DNA of 64,000 nucleotides from Diprion similis. Its lineage: Eukaryota; Arthropoda; Insecta; Hymenoptera; Diprionidae. Under the pieces are notes generated by a model. The model was not told the DNA's origin. It made no database searches and worked only from the letters and a program-made list of their open reading frames with translations. Positions within the stretch are counted from its first letter, which is position 1. Every line of letters starts with the position of its first letter. Positions 1 to 13,100 of this stretch are shown in pieces. The position numbers were made by a program, and so were the translations under genes. The stretch spans positions 25,070,001 through 25,134,000 of the forward strand of contig NC_060110.1 of assembly GCF_021155765.1 (NCBI RefSeq). The letters are read 5' to 3'.

Positions 1-3000
1 TATACATACATTTTAAAAAACGAAATACATTTTTCAACATTGAAGCGTATTAAAAATTAGTTAAGAAACACAATGGGTCAAAAACGTGTAAATCACCTCA
101 CCTTGATGAATATAGAATTTGATTTTCTTAGAGAAATCGACATGAATAGTGTTATCTCTAAATTTGCCCGTATTAAATCCAGAAAAATTTATTTATAACA
201 GTTCTGTTTTATTTGAAACCCTAAACTTAAGAATCTAAAGCAAACCAATGGCCTCTTGATAGAATTTGCTACGGGCCCTCCGCTGACTTATTCCGGCACT
301 GACGGTATGTAAATATGTACTAATAAGCCAGAAGCGACAATCGCGCGTGGATTTCTTTGATTTTCCTGCCGCCTTCGCGTTGCATTTTCACGTTCGGCTT
401 GTTTCTATTAATTCTTATGAGGACATACTGACGAAATATAACTTTTAAAACGAGCGAAAACGTGAGACTAGAAAGCCAGAGTGACATTTTGACTCTCAAT
501 TGAATGAAATGCAACAAGACGTTGTCCGGGAAGTTCTGTACTTGAATATTTATATGACAGACCGAAGTACGATCCGCAATGCTCTCTCAGTGGAGAAAAG
601 GTCTGTAATTCAATTCAAAACGTGATAAGTAAATTAAAACGATTTTGACAAGCAGAAGGACCGAAGTACAACCCGCGATGCACCACCGCTGAATAATCTC
701 GTAATATCAAAGAGTCTGACAGGCCTAATTCGCTGATTGTGCCGATAGATTGAGCCTTAGTTATTTATGATTATATGTTGATTTGTTTATGGCATAAATA
801 TCAAGGGAGTCGTTATCACGCGGCAGATCGAGTGAAACTCGTTACTACCAGCCGTGGTCTTTCAGTGGAGCTCTGTTTTGCCCCGCGCTCTCACTGGCTT
901 GCCGATTGGCGGAATGCATTGACATAATTTTGTGACTTGAGCGAGCGAATTCTAACAAGTTACAAGTGGCATTGTGTAAATAGAGTAGCCGAATTCTGAC
1001 ACGTTACTGTATGAAACTGTATTTGTGAGGTCGTCAATTTCTGGATCGACAGGAGGCATCTGAATTTGGGCAATTGCTATCCATATCATCGAAATTGATG
1101 GTCTTCTTCGAAAATTCAACGGACTATACTTCAAGTGCATGGTAAGTTGTTACCTACCGAACATGGATGATAAATGGGAGACTGGCCAAAAGGATCATCA
1201 GTTAGTGAGCCACAAACTCGAACAAGGTCGAAACAGACGCAAGGATACGGGAAACCAAGTATCATCAGATGGCATAGTAGGTGCCTGACCTACCTTGTCT
1301 ATTCTTGAACTTATGAAGTAAAAATGACCACCAAAGTTTCCCTCCCATAAATAAGACATGAGACCTCTGAGGCTAAAAACACTGCGTACTTTATTATCAG
1401 TTAACAGTAAATAATTTCCTGGCATTATCAAAAAATTTTGATATCATTACCAAGAAATGCTAAGAAATCCATTTTTGGGGGCAGAGTGTAGAGGCAGTTT
1501 TATAAAAATAACGTGTCCAATGTTTTTTCATACACCAAACTATAGCATTTGCAAATAGTTTGGAACTGGACAAGTGATATGGCAATCGATGCGTGATAAA
1601 TAAATTCACACAAATATTTGTTTTACATTAAGAGCTTTTTCTTGATTTCAGCAGTTCGAAATATTTTAAAAGATCTGGTGCAGATTTTCTTGAAATTTAT
1701 GGTGGTGGCTTCTTTCATTTATTTTCCTGCAATTTTTCTTCGAAACCTCGTATTTCATCCCTGGCATTGTATTATGACCCTTCATTGTAAACGTTTTCAG
1801 CATCAGTACGTCTAGACGTCCATATGAGCGAGTAGAGGTTTCGTGGGGAAGAAGAAACTTTCAGAGGCAATTAGTACCATTCGAGTAGTATAGAGATTAT
1901 TCCATCGTCGACGAAATGCAAATGTACACATTGAAATATACAGCATAAATATTGAACCTCTGGGTACTTATAACTACTTGTTTGACTAACTAGCAACTTG
2001 TTCGATGATTTCGAACAACGTTGACATGATATACCATTGAATATGAAAACAATTTTGATTTTAAAGCTCTGGCATTGTAACGCTGAAAATTAATCTCTCC
2101 TTCAGTGAAAATAACTGAATTTTCAAATTATGACATATTCTCGATAAATACTCAGGTTGGGCGATTAATAAAAGACTGACGAGTTCATGCAGGTGAATTA
2201 CTTCAGGGTAAAAGGGGTTGCATTCAAAATGTTAATCATCCCGTTATTCAGTCACGTCGTAACGAAAGGTCACGTGTCGTATCAACGTAATTCAGTAACT
2301 AAAAGTGATATTTCGTATCATTTTAATATACTACCCTACACTAGCGGACGAAAGCACGAAATTTATTGTTAGCAAAACGTTAGAATTTTTTGAATCTCCA
2401 TTGTTCAACCCTCAGGAGCCAATCTGGTCCACGGTGAAAAATAAACCTCCCTCCTTCCCTTCGTAGCTCATCCTCAGTTATTCACCGTAGACCTGTGATG
2501 GAATCTGAGCCCTAATTACCTCCAGGCTCAACGGTGGTAATTTTTCTTCATCTCCTTCCTTCTGAAACACTGATGTTTACTCGTTCCTTTGCAAAACATT
2601 TGCGGCGCAAACTGTTCGAAGGCGTTATGTATCAGGTTATATTAAATTCATACGCAGGTATATACCGCGTACCTTACACCCTCTGCACCGGAGATGCCGC
2701 GCAACCTTCCTCAACGGGCTCTCAGCGACTGCGTAGGGGTGGATAGGGGGTGGTAGTCCCGGGCCTGACCGAGGAGCAGCAGCCGTGACACGACCACCAT
2801 CACCATCGCCGTAAGCATCCAGTAGCGCACGATCCGCCGTCAGGGTGACCAGGGTAGCCCGATTCGCGGCCCTTATCGCTGCGCATAAAAGCGCTCCGAC
2901 ACTTTTCGCAATGCACGTGTTTCAACCATCTGCGCACACTTTTGCTTGAACAAAAACGAAAGAAAGACTAAAGAAGCACGGAGCAATCCATTAAAACAGT

Positions 3001-4116
3001 ATCGCCGGCTCGTCAGTGGAAAACGTTATTGCACAAATGCGGCAATTTGAAGAGCCGCCGTGTGCCGGCGGGGAGGGGTGGTGAGGTTCCAGACCGTCAA
3101 CAGGTTATGGAAGAGTGCCGCGAGCTTGCCGAATCTGCGCGTCTACATCGACACACTTGTAGTTTCAATTTTCGTTTCGACGAAATATTGGTCATAAGTC
3201 ATAACGATACGTAGCGTTGAATGTGTCATAAATAAACAGAACTCAATTTTAGCTTGAGATTCGAGACAGATTCAGACAGTAATTGAACGCGGGGGTCGTT
3301 CGGTCCCTTTTTCCAAAACGTGGGACAATTTCATTTTTTCACATGTTCTCGTTTACGTTAATCTGATATTATATACCGAACGTGAAAACTACGAGTATTA
3401 TTAGTATAATTGATATTGGTATTCAGAGTGTAATAATCAACATTAACAATGAGGAATGAGGAACAATGTGGTGTATACCATATATAATCTGTGTTGCCAT
3501 AATGAAGACTGTAGTCGATAAATCAACGTCCGAGTCCCGCGGGTGTGCGAGAGTGAAGGGTTAAAGGGGACGAGTGTGTTTTCCATCAATCTATGAGGAT
3601 GAGGTATTATATGCATTGTGGTCTCTGTATTGGGGCATAGATTGAAGAGCTGTATAGAATATGCGCCCGGACGTGATTAATCGTGGCGTATCATTATAGT
3701 GAGTACATGTATGTACAATGTATGAGTACATACATGGGTATGGATATGTATACTGCTGTGTGAAAATCGCGTTTGACAATAATATTAATCCTCTGCTATT
3801 CAACAAGTAATAATGAATCAATGCCGATCGATCAATAAAGAACTTTGTGGACCACTGTATATGAAGTTAACCACCATCGCGATCATGGTCTATGCTAAGC
3901 ACCCACATCGGCAACCTAGCTTGTATCGCGTGGGCTGTGAAGGGGCGCGATTCAGTTTTAATTGAAACACAAAAGCGAGTAACGAGGCATCGAGGCGGGA
4001 TTCAAAGGGTCGGGGATCCGCGAGGAAAGGAAAAGAAAGGCTTAGCCTCTGAGCTTAACAGCGCTGGGTAGTAGAAGGGTGTGGGGTTGGTATTTTAGAG
4101 AAAGATCCGAAACAGG
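1..4116. other. Upstream flank of the RGK gene; no confident coding sequence
   Basis: No supported coding gene is seen. Most of the stretch is AT-rich with short random open frames. From about 2,690 to 3,100 it becomes clearly GC-richer and carries a CATAAAAG TATA-like box near 2,885, so this may be promoter or 5' UTR sequence of the RGK gene. A pyrimidine/G-rich run ending in TTTTAG at 4,098 lies just before the coding start and could be the acceptor of a non-coding upstream exon. A short direct repeat (GACCGAAGTAC core) occurs at about 559 and 659. A minus-strand signal-peptide-like open frame at 2,711-2,818 is treated as a finding. Confidence 0.5.
4099..4116 (+). other. Possible 5' UTR start of the first RGK coding exon after a splice acceptor
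   Basis: GGTATTTTAG ends at 4098 and could be a 3' splice site, which would leave 18 bases of 5' UTR before the ATG. If so, transcription starts upstream, perhaps in the GC-rich stretch at 2,690-3,100. The tract is G-rich rather than strongly pyrimidine-rich, so this is tentative. Confidence 0.3.
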
Positions 4117-7100
4117 ATGGCGGTCAATAGCCCGGACTCTTACGGCAAGTCGCCAAAGAGCATCCGCCATTTACCACAGCCACCGCAAGCTTCGGGTCAA
4201 AAGAGTCCGACACAAAGGTACTCCGAGTCGACCAACTCAGAGTCGGGGGACTCGAACTCGGCAAAGACAAAGACGACCCGAACACCACGCACTTTTGATC
4301 TACCCACCAAATACTACCCACAAGTCGGGAGCGCCAAGTTCGACTGTGAGGAGTTCGGAGCTGCTGGATCGCCGGCAAACCCGGGGAAAAATCGCAACGG
4401 CGACAACACCGGAAACTACTTCACTTTCTCTGCCCCGAAGAGCCCTAACAGCCCGGAAAGTCCAAACGCCGGTCCTAGGACTCCAAGGACCCCCAGGACT
4501 CCCAAGAGTCCCAGCTGCGATGGGAGCGTGTTTAGTTCCCCAGGGTTTCCCTCGCCCTCGAACGTCTTCCAGTTCTGTAACGTCAGGAGGAACTTGAACA
4601 AGACCATGTCCTACCCGCCAAAGAGCCCCATCACTCCAACGGTATCGGGATCCCCGCATCTCGGACACAATCAGTATTCCAATTTCGGCCACGCAAAGAG
4701 CCAGACCCCCACGACTGGCAAAAAGCGACCCGAGCCGTTTGACCGCCGGCGTAGTTCCTGCTTCAATCTTGGCCCCAGGAGTCCGAGGAGTCCAAGAAGC
4801 CCGAGAAGCCCAATGTCCCCAACGATCGTTGCCCCGACCGGACCGAGTCCAATCGAGAGTCCAGAGGAACCGAAACTGCAAGTAGAATTTGGCGCCAAGA
4901 GTCCCAGGTCCCCGGGTCATGGACAAACGGCCAGGTTCGACTACGAAACTCCTCCTCGCCGTGGAAACTTTTCCTCCGGACAGTTCAATCGCAGCCAAGG
5001 ATGCCTCGCTGGAAAGGAGACTCTTGTCGACGCCAAACCCGGAAAGACCATGGCCCGCAGGTCCACGAGTGACCTGACCGACTTGACCGAAGCTGAGACC
5101 CAGGTTACCATGCTTTCAAGTCCCGCTGCTCGACGAAGGGGCTCGATGAAGGCAGGCTTGGGTAATAGTCTCCTTGATTCAGTAAATCCTTGTACTTCTT
5201 GTATCCATGCTGCCTATCCGAATCGTATAAACTTTGCTGAAACTGAAAGCCATTATATGAGTTAAAGATCACGAGGAGTTGTTTAAATATAGAGAAACCC
5301 TCGGAGGAGTGATTACAATTTTTGATCAGTAATTGGGAGATTTTCCGAGAAATTGGCACGAATCTAACAGTTGGGTTGACAGATCCCAAAATTTACCGAG
5401 TTACAACATGAAAAAATCTCCTCTACAATGCTCTACATTGGCTGAATTTTCACGTGAAGAAACTCACCTGAAATTATTTTCGTTACTTGTCTAAATGCCG
5501 ATAGCTCAGTTTCATCAAACTCTGAGTTCAGCGTGAGTTATGGCGTCCGTGTAAAGAAGTCAGAATGTCCAATAAGACCAAAGTACTTTCTGCCTGTGAC
5601 AGGCCAAAATGTTGTGGGAGTTTAATGAGGTTCAAGGTCCCACTTTCCTAAATTATGCCTAGATATGTATACCCTTTGCACATTACGCGCTCTTTACCCA
5701 CACCTTCGTCACAACTTAACACATTCGCTGGCACGTCAGTCATGTTGTAACACGGTATAGATGCCTATATGAAATAGGTTCAAGGAGAGGCGTGTATACC
5801 TATGTGTAGAGCGTGCATTAATCCGAATGACGTGAATTTGTCCTAAAGTGATGTTATCTTTTTACGATATTTAAAGCGCTTACATACCTATTAAACATAG
5901 TAATGTTCCGTGTCACGTCCCCTTCTTTGAACATTGCTAGAAAGAAACTCCTTTCACACCTGCCGGCTTCATCAAACGGAGCGGAAATTATATTTGGCAA
6001 TTCAGAGAGGAAATAAGGGTGACCAAGATTCGAGTTTCAAAAATAAAGTAATAATCAATGAATTTCAATCCTTCAGAGCATAGTTTTGTAATTCAATGGT
6101 CGTTTAACGTAATTTTCAATTCTTTCATGCAGCTTACCTGGCGTCACGACGCGGTTCAAGGGACAGTCAGGCGTCGAATTTGTCGAACGTGAGCAATGAG
6201 GACGTGGGCCCCCTCAATTTCACCGCTCACCCTCGAGGGCGACAGCGCAGGACATCAAATTTCCTCGAATTACCCGGTGAGCAGCTTGACACACAGTTTG
6301 ATGTCGTATTTTTTTAATTTCGATACCTAATGACACCTGCGCCACGTATGATTGACGTAAAAACGATAAATTGAGGGTGCGTTTGTACTAAGTAAATTAA
6401 TCACCACCGCAAGTGACATTTTTCAGCAGTTTTTTCTGCAATAGATCCTTTAACTCTTACAACACTTCACCCCAATTCTCTACAAAGTTTGACGTTGACA
6501 AGAAACCCAAAGTTTCGGAGAAAATTACAAGCACTCGACGCAATATCAAGAAAGAAAAAAAAATACTTTTTCACTCTGTAATCTTAAGGCACATTCAAAC
6601 GGATCAATTTTCGGTCGAGCTGGATATAACGTAAAGTTTCCTATATTTAAGCTGCAGTGTAGGCGACTCGATATGTGAATATTATATATCTGCCTCGTAG
6701 TTTGTGTATTGATACATAAATTATAATACCCATCCGGACCTTTTCAAACTCTACTACAGAGATTGGCACAAGCTCTTACCGACAATTAACAGATCGATAA
6801 GGTATATGATTGCACAGAGTGCGTGCTACGATATTCACAGTGATATAATACGCGTATTATCCCTGGACACACATTCCGAGCATACGTCGATCCGTTTTCC
6901 ACCTTATTTTTCCTTCCATTATTTGCCTTTCCCCTTCGTTCGGGCCACCCGTGAGAGAGAATTCCTTTCACCGCAATGACGCGCTGTAGACTCTTATAAA
7001 ATCAACGGTACACCGGCTCTTTGAACCCCCTCCAGCAGAAAAATTCAACGAAAATATAAGATGTCTACTACAAGTATATCTATATAGTATAACATTGGGC

Positions 7101-10100
7101 CGAACCTTATACGTTATACACAGGTAAAAGGCTCGATCAGAGAAAATCCTACCCTTCATGCACATCAAGACCCGTAAGCCCGGACGGCATGACAGCTTAA
7201 TTATTTTCCAGAGCCTCGCGGAAAATGGGTTCGTTCAAAACGCTATTTATGTAATCTGAATCAACAGAAAATCTGCCATGTGGCTGTGAACGCCGAGCCA
7301 TGCGATTATATCGCCTTCAACGTTGCGAGCTTTACATTCATTCTCTCTATCTATCTTGGTGGTATTTCCTATGAATAATTATTTGTACGCATGTCACCTC
7401 ATGTTGTGACACGGAGAGAAAAGTGAAAATTAAGTCTTTCGATTTGAATCTTTTGTACCCTGCCGATGACCTTAAACATCTGAACTAAGGGTGACCTTTG
7501 ACGAAACAACGGATTTTCGAATTATACGGTATCCTCGAATTTCTCACCCTGAGTTTTGTCACTATTCTCGTTTTCGCTTTTCTACCTTGTATTTATTTGC
7601 CTGAATTTCCGAGAAATTCTGTAGAGATTTCATAAAAAGGGGATTAATTCTGTATCTTTTTATTACGCTTGACTGTTTTGTTCACTAGATGGGGGGAGAG
7701 GAATGGGGTGAGAGATTATTATATTATGTATAAACTCGACTCGAACAGCTGCGTGCAGATTCTCGTAGAAAGTTATTTGCATAATCTTAAATCTACTTTT
7801 TAAATTCGTTGCGAGTCTTTTACCCCGTGGGCCTGCTGTTAGCGAATTCAGAAGTTAAAAAGAGATTCGCCTAGCCTTTACCGAATCGAATCTGATTTTA
7901 CATACATCGGTATACCTTTCATAAACATAAAACTATTCAAGTATCATGTATTTAGTCAAATAACATTGTTTGGACATAATTATTTCGAATAATCATTTCA
8001 CGTGCCAGGAGAGGAAAAGAAATACCGAAAAACTGCAATCGGCATTAATTGCGTGCTTGTTTCGGCGGATACGAACAGAACAAAATCGAATAACTCGTTG
8101 TGGGAAGTTCCAAAGGAATATTAATACATACCATCATTGATATTCCGTTTCAATTTCCATTTCAATTCCCTCCGCCCCAGCATTCTGGTTGAAAGTATGG
8201 TATTAACACGCAAAAGTAAGAATCCGGTATAAGTAAGGCGAAATAAAAAGATTGGCTGAAAGTGCTTACTGCGCCCTTACAACGCCATCTTTTTTCTTCC
8301 ACGAGATTTTTCACCTTGAACATCCTCCCAATCCCTTCCACGATGATCGCAAACCACAATTAAATTAGTAAATATCATTACTTAGAAAAGGATTAATACG
8401 ACTAGCCCAAAACAAACCGCACCTGAGTGCAAAATCCGAAAAGGCTCACTTTGGGAAATTATATCGTTTCTAAAATAGCTATAGCGCAGCTTACTCCTTT
8501 GGCTTGCATCCTCCAAACAATCTCGAGCGGTGGCCACGTCTCTCGTCAAGATTGAAATCAACAGTGAGAAGACCCGAAAAATATTTACGCAAATAAGATA
8601 ATAAAAAAAATGCAATAAAGAAAAACGTAGAATCGTGCTCAGGAGTGGCAAGAACAAAATACATCACAGTATGTACCTACGAATGTATATGTACAGTGTA
8701 TATACATGCACATAGGTATATGTATACCCATAGCCCGCGATCTGTTTCCCGTTATTCTATTAATGTACTCGAGAGTTCGCGTAATCACGTCGCGATCCAA
8801 TTTCTGCGGCCACGGGCAGCGGTGAGGTGACCGAGCTGCGGCGAGAAATTTCTCGTTAGAAAAAATTGTTCCTATGTCTGTATATACTATAATACACATT
8901 TCCATTTTGCTTGTGGAGGAGAAAAAAAGGGGGGGTATTGAATATAACTGCGAAGAACTGAGAACGGGGAAAAGTTGAAGGATCTCAGCTTTTCCGAAGC
9001 AGTCTCGGCGGTTGGACGGCATCTGCCACCCCCCCCCCCTCCCCCCTCTTCCCAAGCCACTGCGACGAAAGAGAGGTGATCGAAAATGTATCACAGGCTT
9101 CCTTCGACATTATACTTATAGGTATAAGAAGAATTTTCTGGGTGAAGAAAATTGGATTGATCCTTTGGAAGATTCGTCCCCTGCAATCTCACTTATATTT
9201 TTAATAGGCAATATACCGGCTGCGACACAGCTGAGTAAGACGGGAAATCAATGTAAGACATGGCGAAGTAGCTACATCAAAATGAATAATGTAAAACAAA
9301 AAAAATTTCGATATAAATCTAACGAAGATACCCGTTGTCCCTGTCCCTCCCAATAAGGGAAGGATGATTGACCACGAAAAGATAATACAAGTTTTATTAC
9401 GGCACCTCGTCGATATACTACACGATAACTATGATAACTTGGTTATGGCATAAGGGGTGGGTGAAGAGATATATCCGAGTGAAAATTTAGCTCGTGAGCA
9501 GCCGAGAGACTATTGTCTATAATAATTCTTTAACCTACTGCCGGTCATATTACATTGTCATTAGAAATATTCGGCCAATTCTCTAACGAAAAACTTATGG
9601 AAGAACGTAACACAGTGGTAATTGATCATTTTCATCAGTTAAACGTAATATCTATGATATTGTATACCACGAGGTACGTCCATCGGTTTCTTGAATTTTC
9701 CGTGAACGTGGGACTCAAATGGTCCATTAATTGCCATCACGGCCGACTTCTGCTTGGAGTAACTTGTGCTCTTCGTGCTTTTCCAGTACCTGACCACGTT
9801 CGGCCGAGGGTTCACAGCCTCCCTGAGAAGGCGTACAACCCTCGAGCATGCGACGATCTCTACAGACTGCGAGCCTTCAGCATCACCCACAAGGGCGTGG
9901 TAAATCGCGGGGACTCCATTATCTCGAGGCGTAGCCGGAGCAACACCTCGGTAAACAGCAGCCGGTTAGTCGCTATCACTATACGTATTATCTAATATCC
10001 GTTTCTGCCCTAAAAACGCCCTTCTTTCATACCCTTGGCACACACCGGCCAATTAATGTTTGCATGTGATAAGTGGACCACCATCTGGCGTCGGTAGCCG

Positions 10101-13100
10101 TACCGTCGAACATTTTGTACATCGTAATATTAAAAATTTATAACGATTATATTCAGGTAAAAAAACATGTAGAGTCAAGTGTATGCTGCAAAACGTGGGT
10201 CGATGATTCCACTTACCTAATAAATGTTAGAAAATTCTTACAGCGCTGAGGCATTATTGGAGCGCAGTGTATTTCAGAGCTCGCAAAAATGTCCGCATAT
10301 AGTTGGCATCAATATAGTGTAGATAGTGCACGTGTGTCTTCAGTCTATTCAGTTTCTCGTTGCCGCGGCAAATACTCGCTGGAAATTTAGTTTAGCAACA
10401 CTTCTACTTGAGTTCAACTTGTGGAAGAAGTGAAGGTACAGAAGTTTTCCAGTAAAATCATGCCGAATAACACAGACCGCACTGGGAAATAGATTTCCAC
10501 CCCGGTCTTCAAATTTAATCCTTGTCACGTTGGCACTTGGTGATTTTATCACGTCTATAGTATGTTCTGTGTAGTTACTCGAATGGATGCAGTACCTGCA
10601 GATAGGCAGATGAAGTTACATCTGACTTAGTTACGCCCGTTAGGGTGGTCACTATGGGACCCGTGTGGTGTCTAATTGAAATTGAAATCAACGTAGTTAA
10701 GTATAACACAACGTAGTTCACAGAGTTATTTCCATTTCAGAACGTCAAAATGTTGATTCAAAATTAATCCTAATTCAATAATTTCAATCAATAATCTGAT
10801 GCCAGTTTCAGAATTCCCGAACTGTATTCGTACTGATAAATTTTAGTGTTAGTTTGAGAAACTAGGTTTTTCAGTTAACAATTTGACTGAATTAAATCTT
10901 TCTCCTGCGCATAGCCGTTCGGAGGAACACTCTAGATATATTCATGTATACGTATTATATATTCAGAAAGTAAAGCTTCGTGATTTGCGTAGGAAAACTT
11001 GGCTCAGCGACCTCCAAATGGACGTTGAAACCTGCGGGTTTTTCTAAACTACGAAGATTTCGGGTCGAGTTTGACCCGAGGATTGAATATACGGCAGATT
11101 CTTGAGAACAAGAACCATAGCGAAGAAAGTTCCTTCGTGATCGGGTACATTTGTAGGAGGGTTGTGTCTGATGTCGTTAACATACTTACACGTAGGTATA
11201 CCCGTGTACAGTTGCTCCCGAACTCGTCTGTTCAAAAGAGACAGCTGCAGCGCAATTGGTGGGGTTTTTGTGAATCGAAACACATCCCGAACGTCAAAAA
11301 ATGAAGAGAAAGTCAACTTATACGAAAATAACCATTTTGCCCCCCAACATGCTTGTACTTGATGCAATTGAAGAACTTAATATGGTGCTAGAAAAATATG
11401 CATTGTCAATGCTTTCCTTAATTTCAATGCAAAATTGTTGATTACGACGCCTGCACCGCCTTCACACCCTTCTTTGCAGGCAATTCAAAATGAGGTCAGT
11501 TAAGGGTTGGTTTTTCTGGGAACGAAGGAGGCCCGCGAGTCAAAATATTCGGTTCAATTTTGATCTGGCTGTGAGTGAAGAAACGTGTACCTGGCCATTA
11601 TCAAACAATGCTGGTCGTCTCTAGCATCCGGCCGGGTTGCCGCGGGGCGGTTAGGGGCTGTTTGGTTGCGTGCAGGGAGTCGGCTATTCTGTCTGTCTGA
11701 CCCCAGGCTGATCGTTCGATCATTTAGACTTCAGAGGTGCGTTAACAATAACATTGCGGCGAAATATTCCAATTTTCATCGTCCGGTAATTCGAAATTGT
11801 AATCAAGAAAATAACTTGTTAAGGTAGGTTAGAGTAAGTCACATGTGTTCGTATCAATGTAAGTTCTTATACGAAGCTCAAGACTTATTCGTTCCGATAT
11901 GATGATACGATTTCAAAAGAGCTTGCAAAGTGTACTTCATCGTTAATAAATAAAAATTTCAATTTACCCCGATTTTTTTTAGATTTATTCTTCCATGGAG
12001 ATCAACACCAATATGCGTCAGTATCAAATGCTTTAGTGAGGCCTTTAGAACGCTAAACATAACATTGCAACTGATATAGTTTTTCTATCTGATAATGAGT
12101 ATATGACGGATTCAAGCCGTCTTTATACAATTTTTATGAAATATACTAGACATTTGGGTCGCTTAATAAGGTTGTCATTCGCAATGAGGGTGAGTTGTAA
12201 TTTCTATAAGCCCGCAATTACTAAGTTCTTAAGCGCTGGGCTTTGAGGAGTTTATAAGCTGGGATCTGGATTATATAATCCTTGATTGAAGGCTCGTTAA
12301 ATAACTACCCCGATTCCTAGGCTGCAAATTTTTCGATTTGACTTTCGATTAATTTTGCTGCTACTTGTTTGAATCGAAGCGTTAAGTCATGTTCTAATAA
12401 ATCAAGTGAGCACTTTTTAAATCCTGGATAAAATGCTTTACAAATCACTTTCGTGATTTCAACCAAACTTGATTTGAATTCTGGTTTGCCTACGAACCGG
12501 CCTACGGTTCACTCTTCGCTCGCATCCGGCAGTTCGTTGAAATAAATTAATTACAATGATGCGCTATATCTTGTCAAACCTTGACCTTCGACTGCCATGT
12601 ATTTTCAACTCACTGTAATAAGTGAGTCTTCTCGTTGTATTTATACCCATAAGAGGTGCATTCTGACCGATTCAAGGCCAGCCGTGTCGTCTGCTACGCA
12701 GATTGAACAGGTGGAGTCTTGAGATTGCAAATTGAATTTTTATTGAAAAAATATGGAGCTATTAAGCCCAAAAAAGATTTTCTCCCGGCCTACGTTCACC
12801 CGACGATACCCATAATTCACTTTTGGAAATCTTCTGCAGCAAGCTCTAATGTTGACGCAAAAATAATAGCGCGGCCGCGCTAAAGTTCCTCGGCTGACAA
12901 AATTTTAAGAGAAAGCGATTCTCCCGGGAAAGGGAGAGTTTTCAATATCCGTACACAGGTGAAGATGAGCATTTCGTCAATAAAAGCAAAACTGGCGCAA
13001 TTGGAAAAGTTGCGCGAATAATGAAAGAATGAAATAGTCGAAAGTATCAAAAACAATACACTCGTGAAACCTGCCCAGCTCACTGCTCCCTGCAGAATCG

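Noticed and set aside
952-1140. Minus-strand frame with an AATTCAG acceptor and a 39-codon terminal stretch
   Set aside because: Could be a last exon of an unseen gene, but no upstream exon with matching phase was found.
4300-4998. 232-codon minus-strand frame opposite the first RGK exon, plus 172- and 84-codon frames nearby
   Set aside because: They are shadows of the GC-rich, Ser-Pro-repeat coding exon. The repeats on the sense strand create long open frames on the others, and only the sense frame connects by phase to the GTPase exons.
8674-8718. Possible miRNA-like hairpin (TACCTA...TAGGTA arms)
   Set aside because: The arms are AT-rich and imperfect and belong to the general TATACCTATA motif of the region; no miRNA-like structure can be defended.
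8639-9094. 151-codon minus-strand frame in RGK intron 2
   Set aside because: Driven by a poly-C/G tract (GRGGRGGGW) and AT-rich DNA; no homology.
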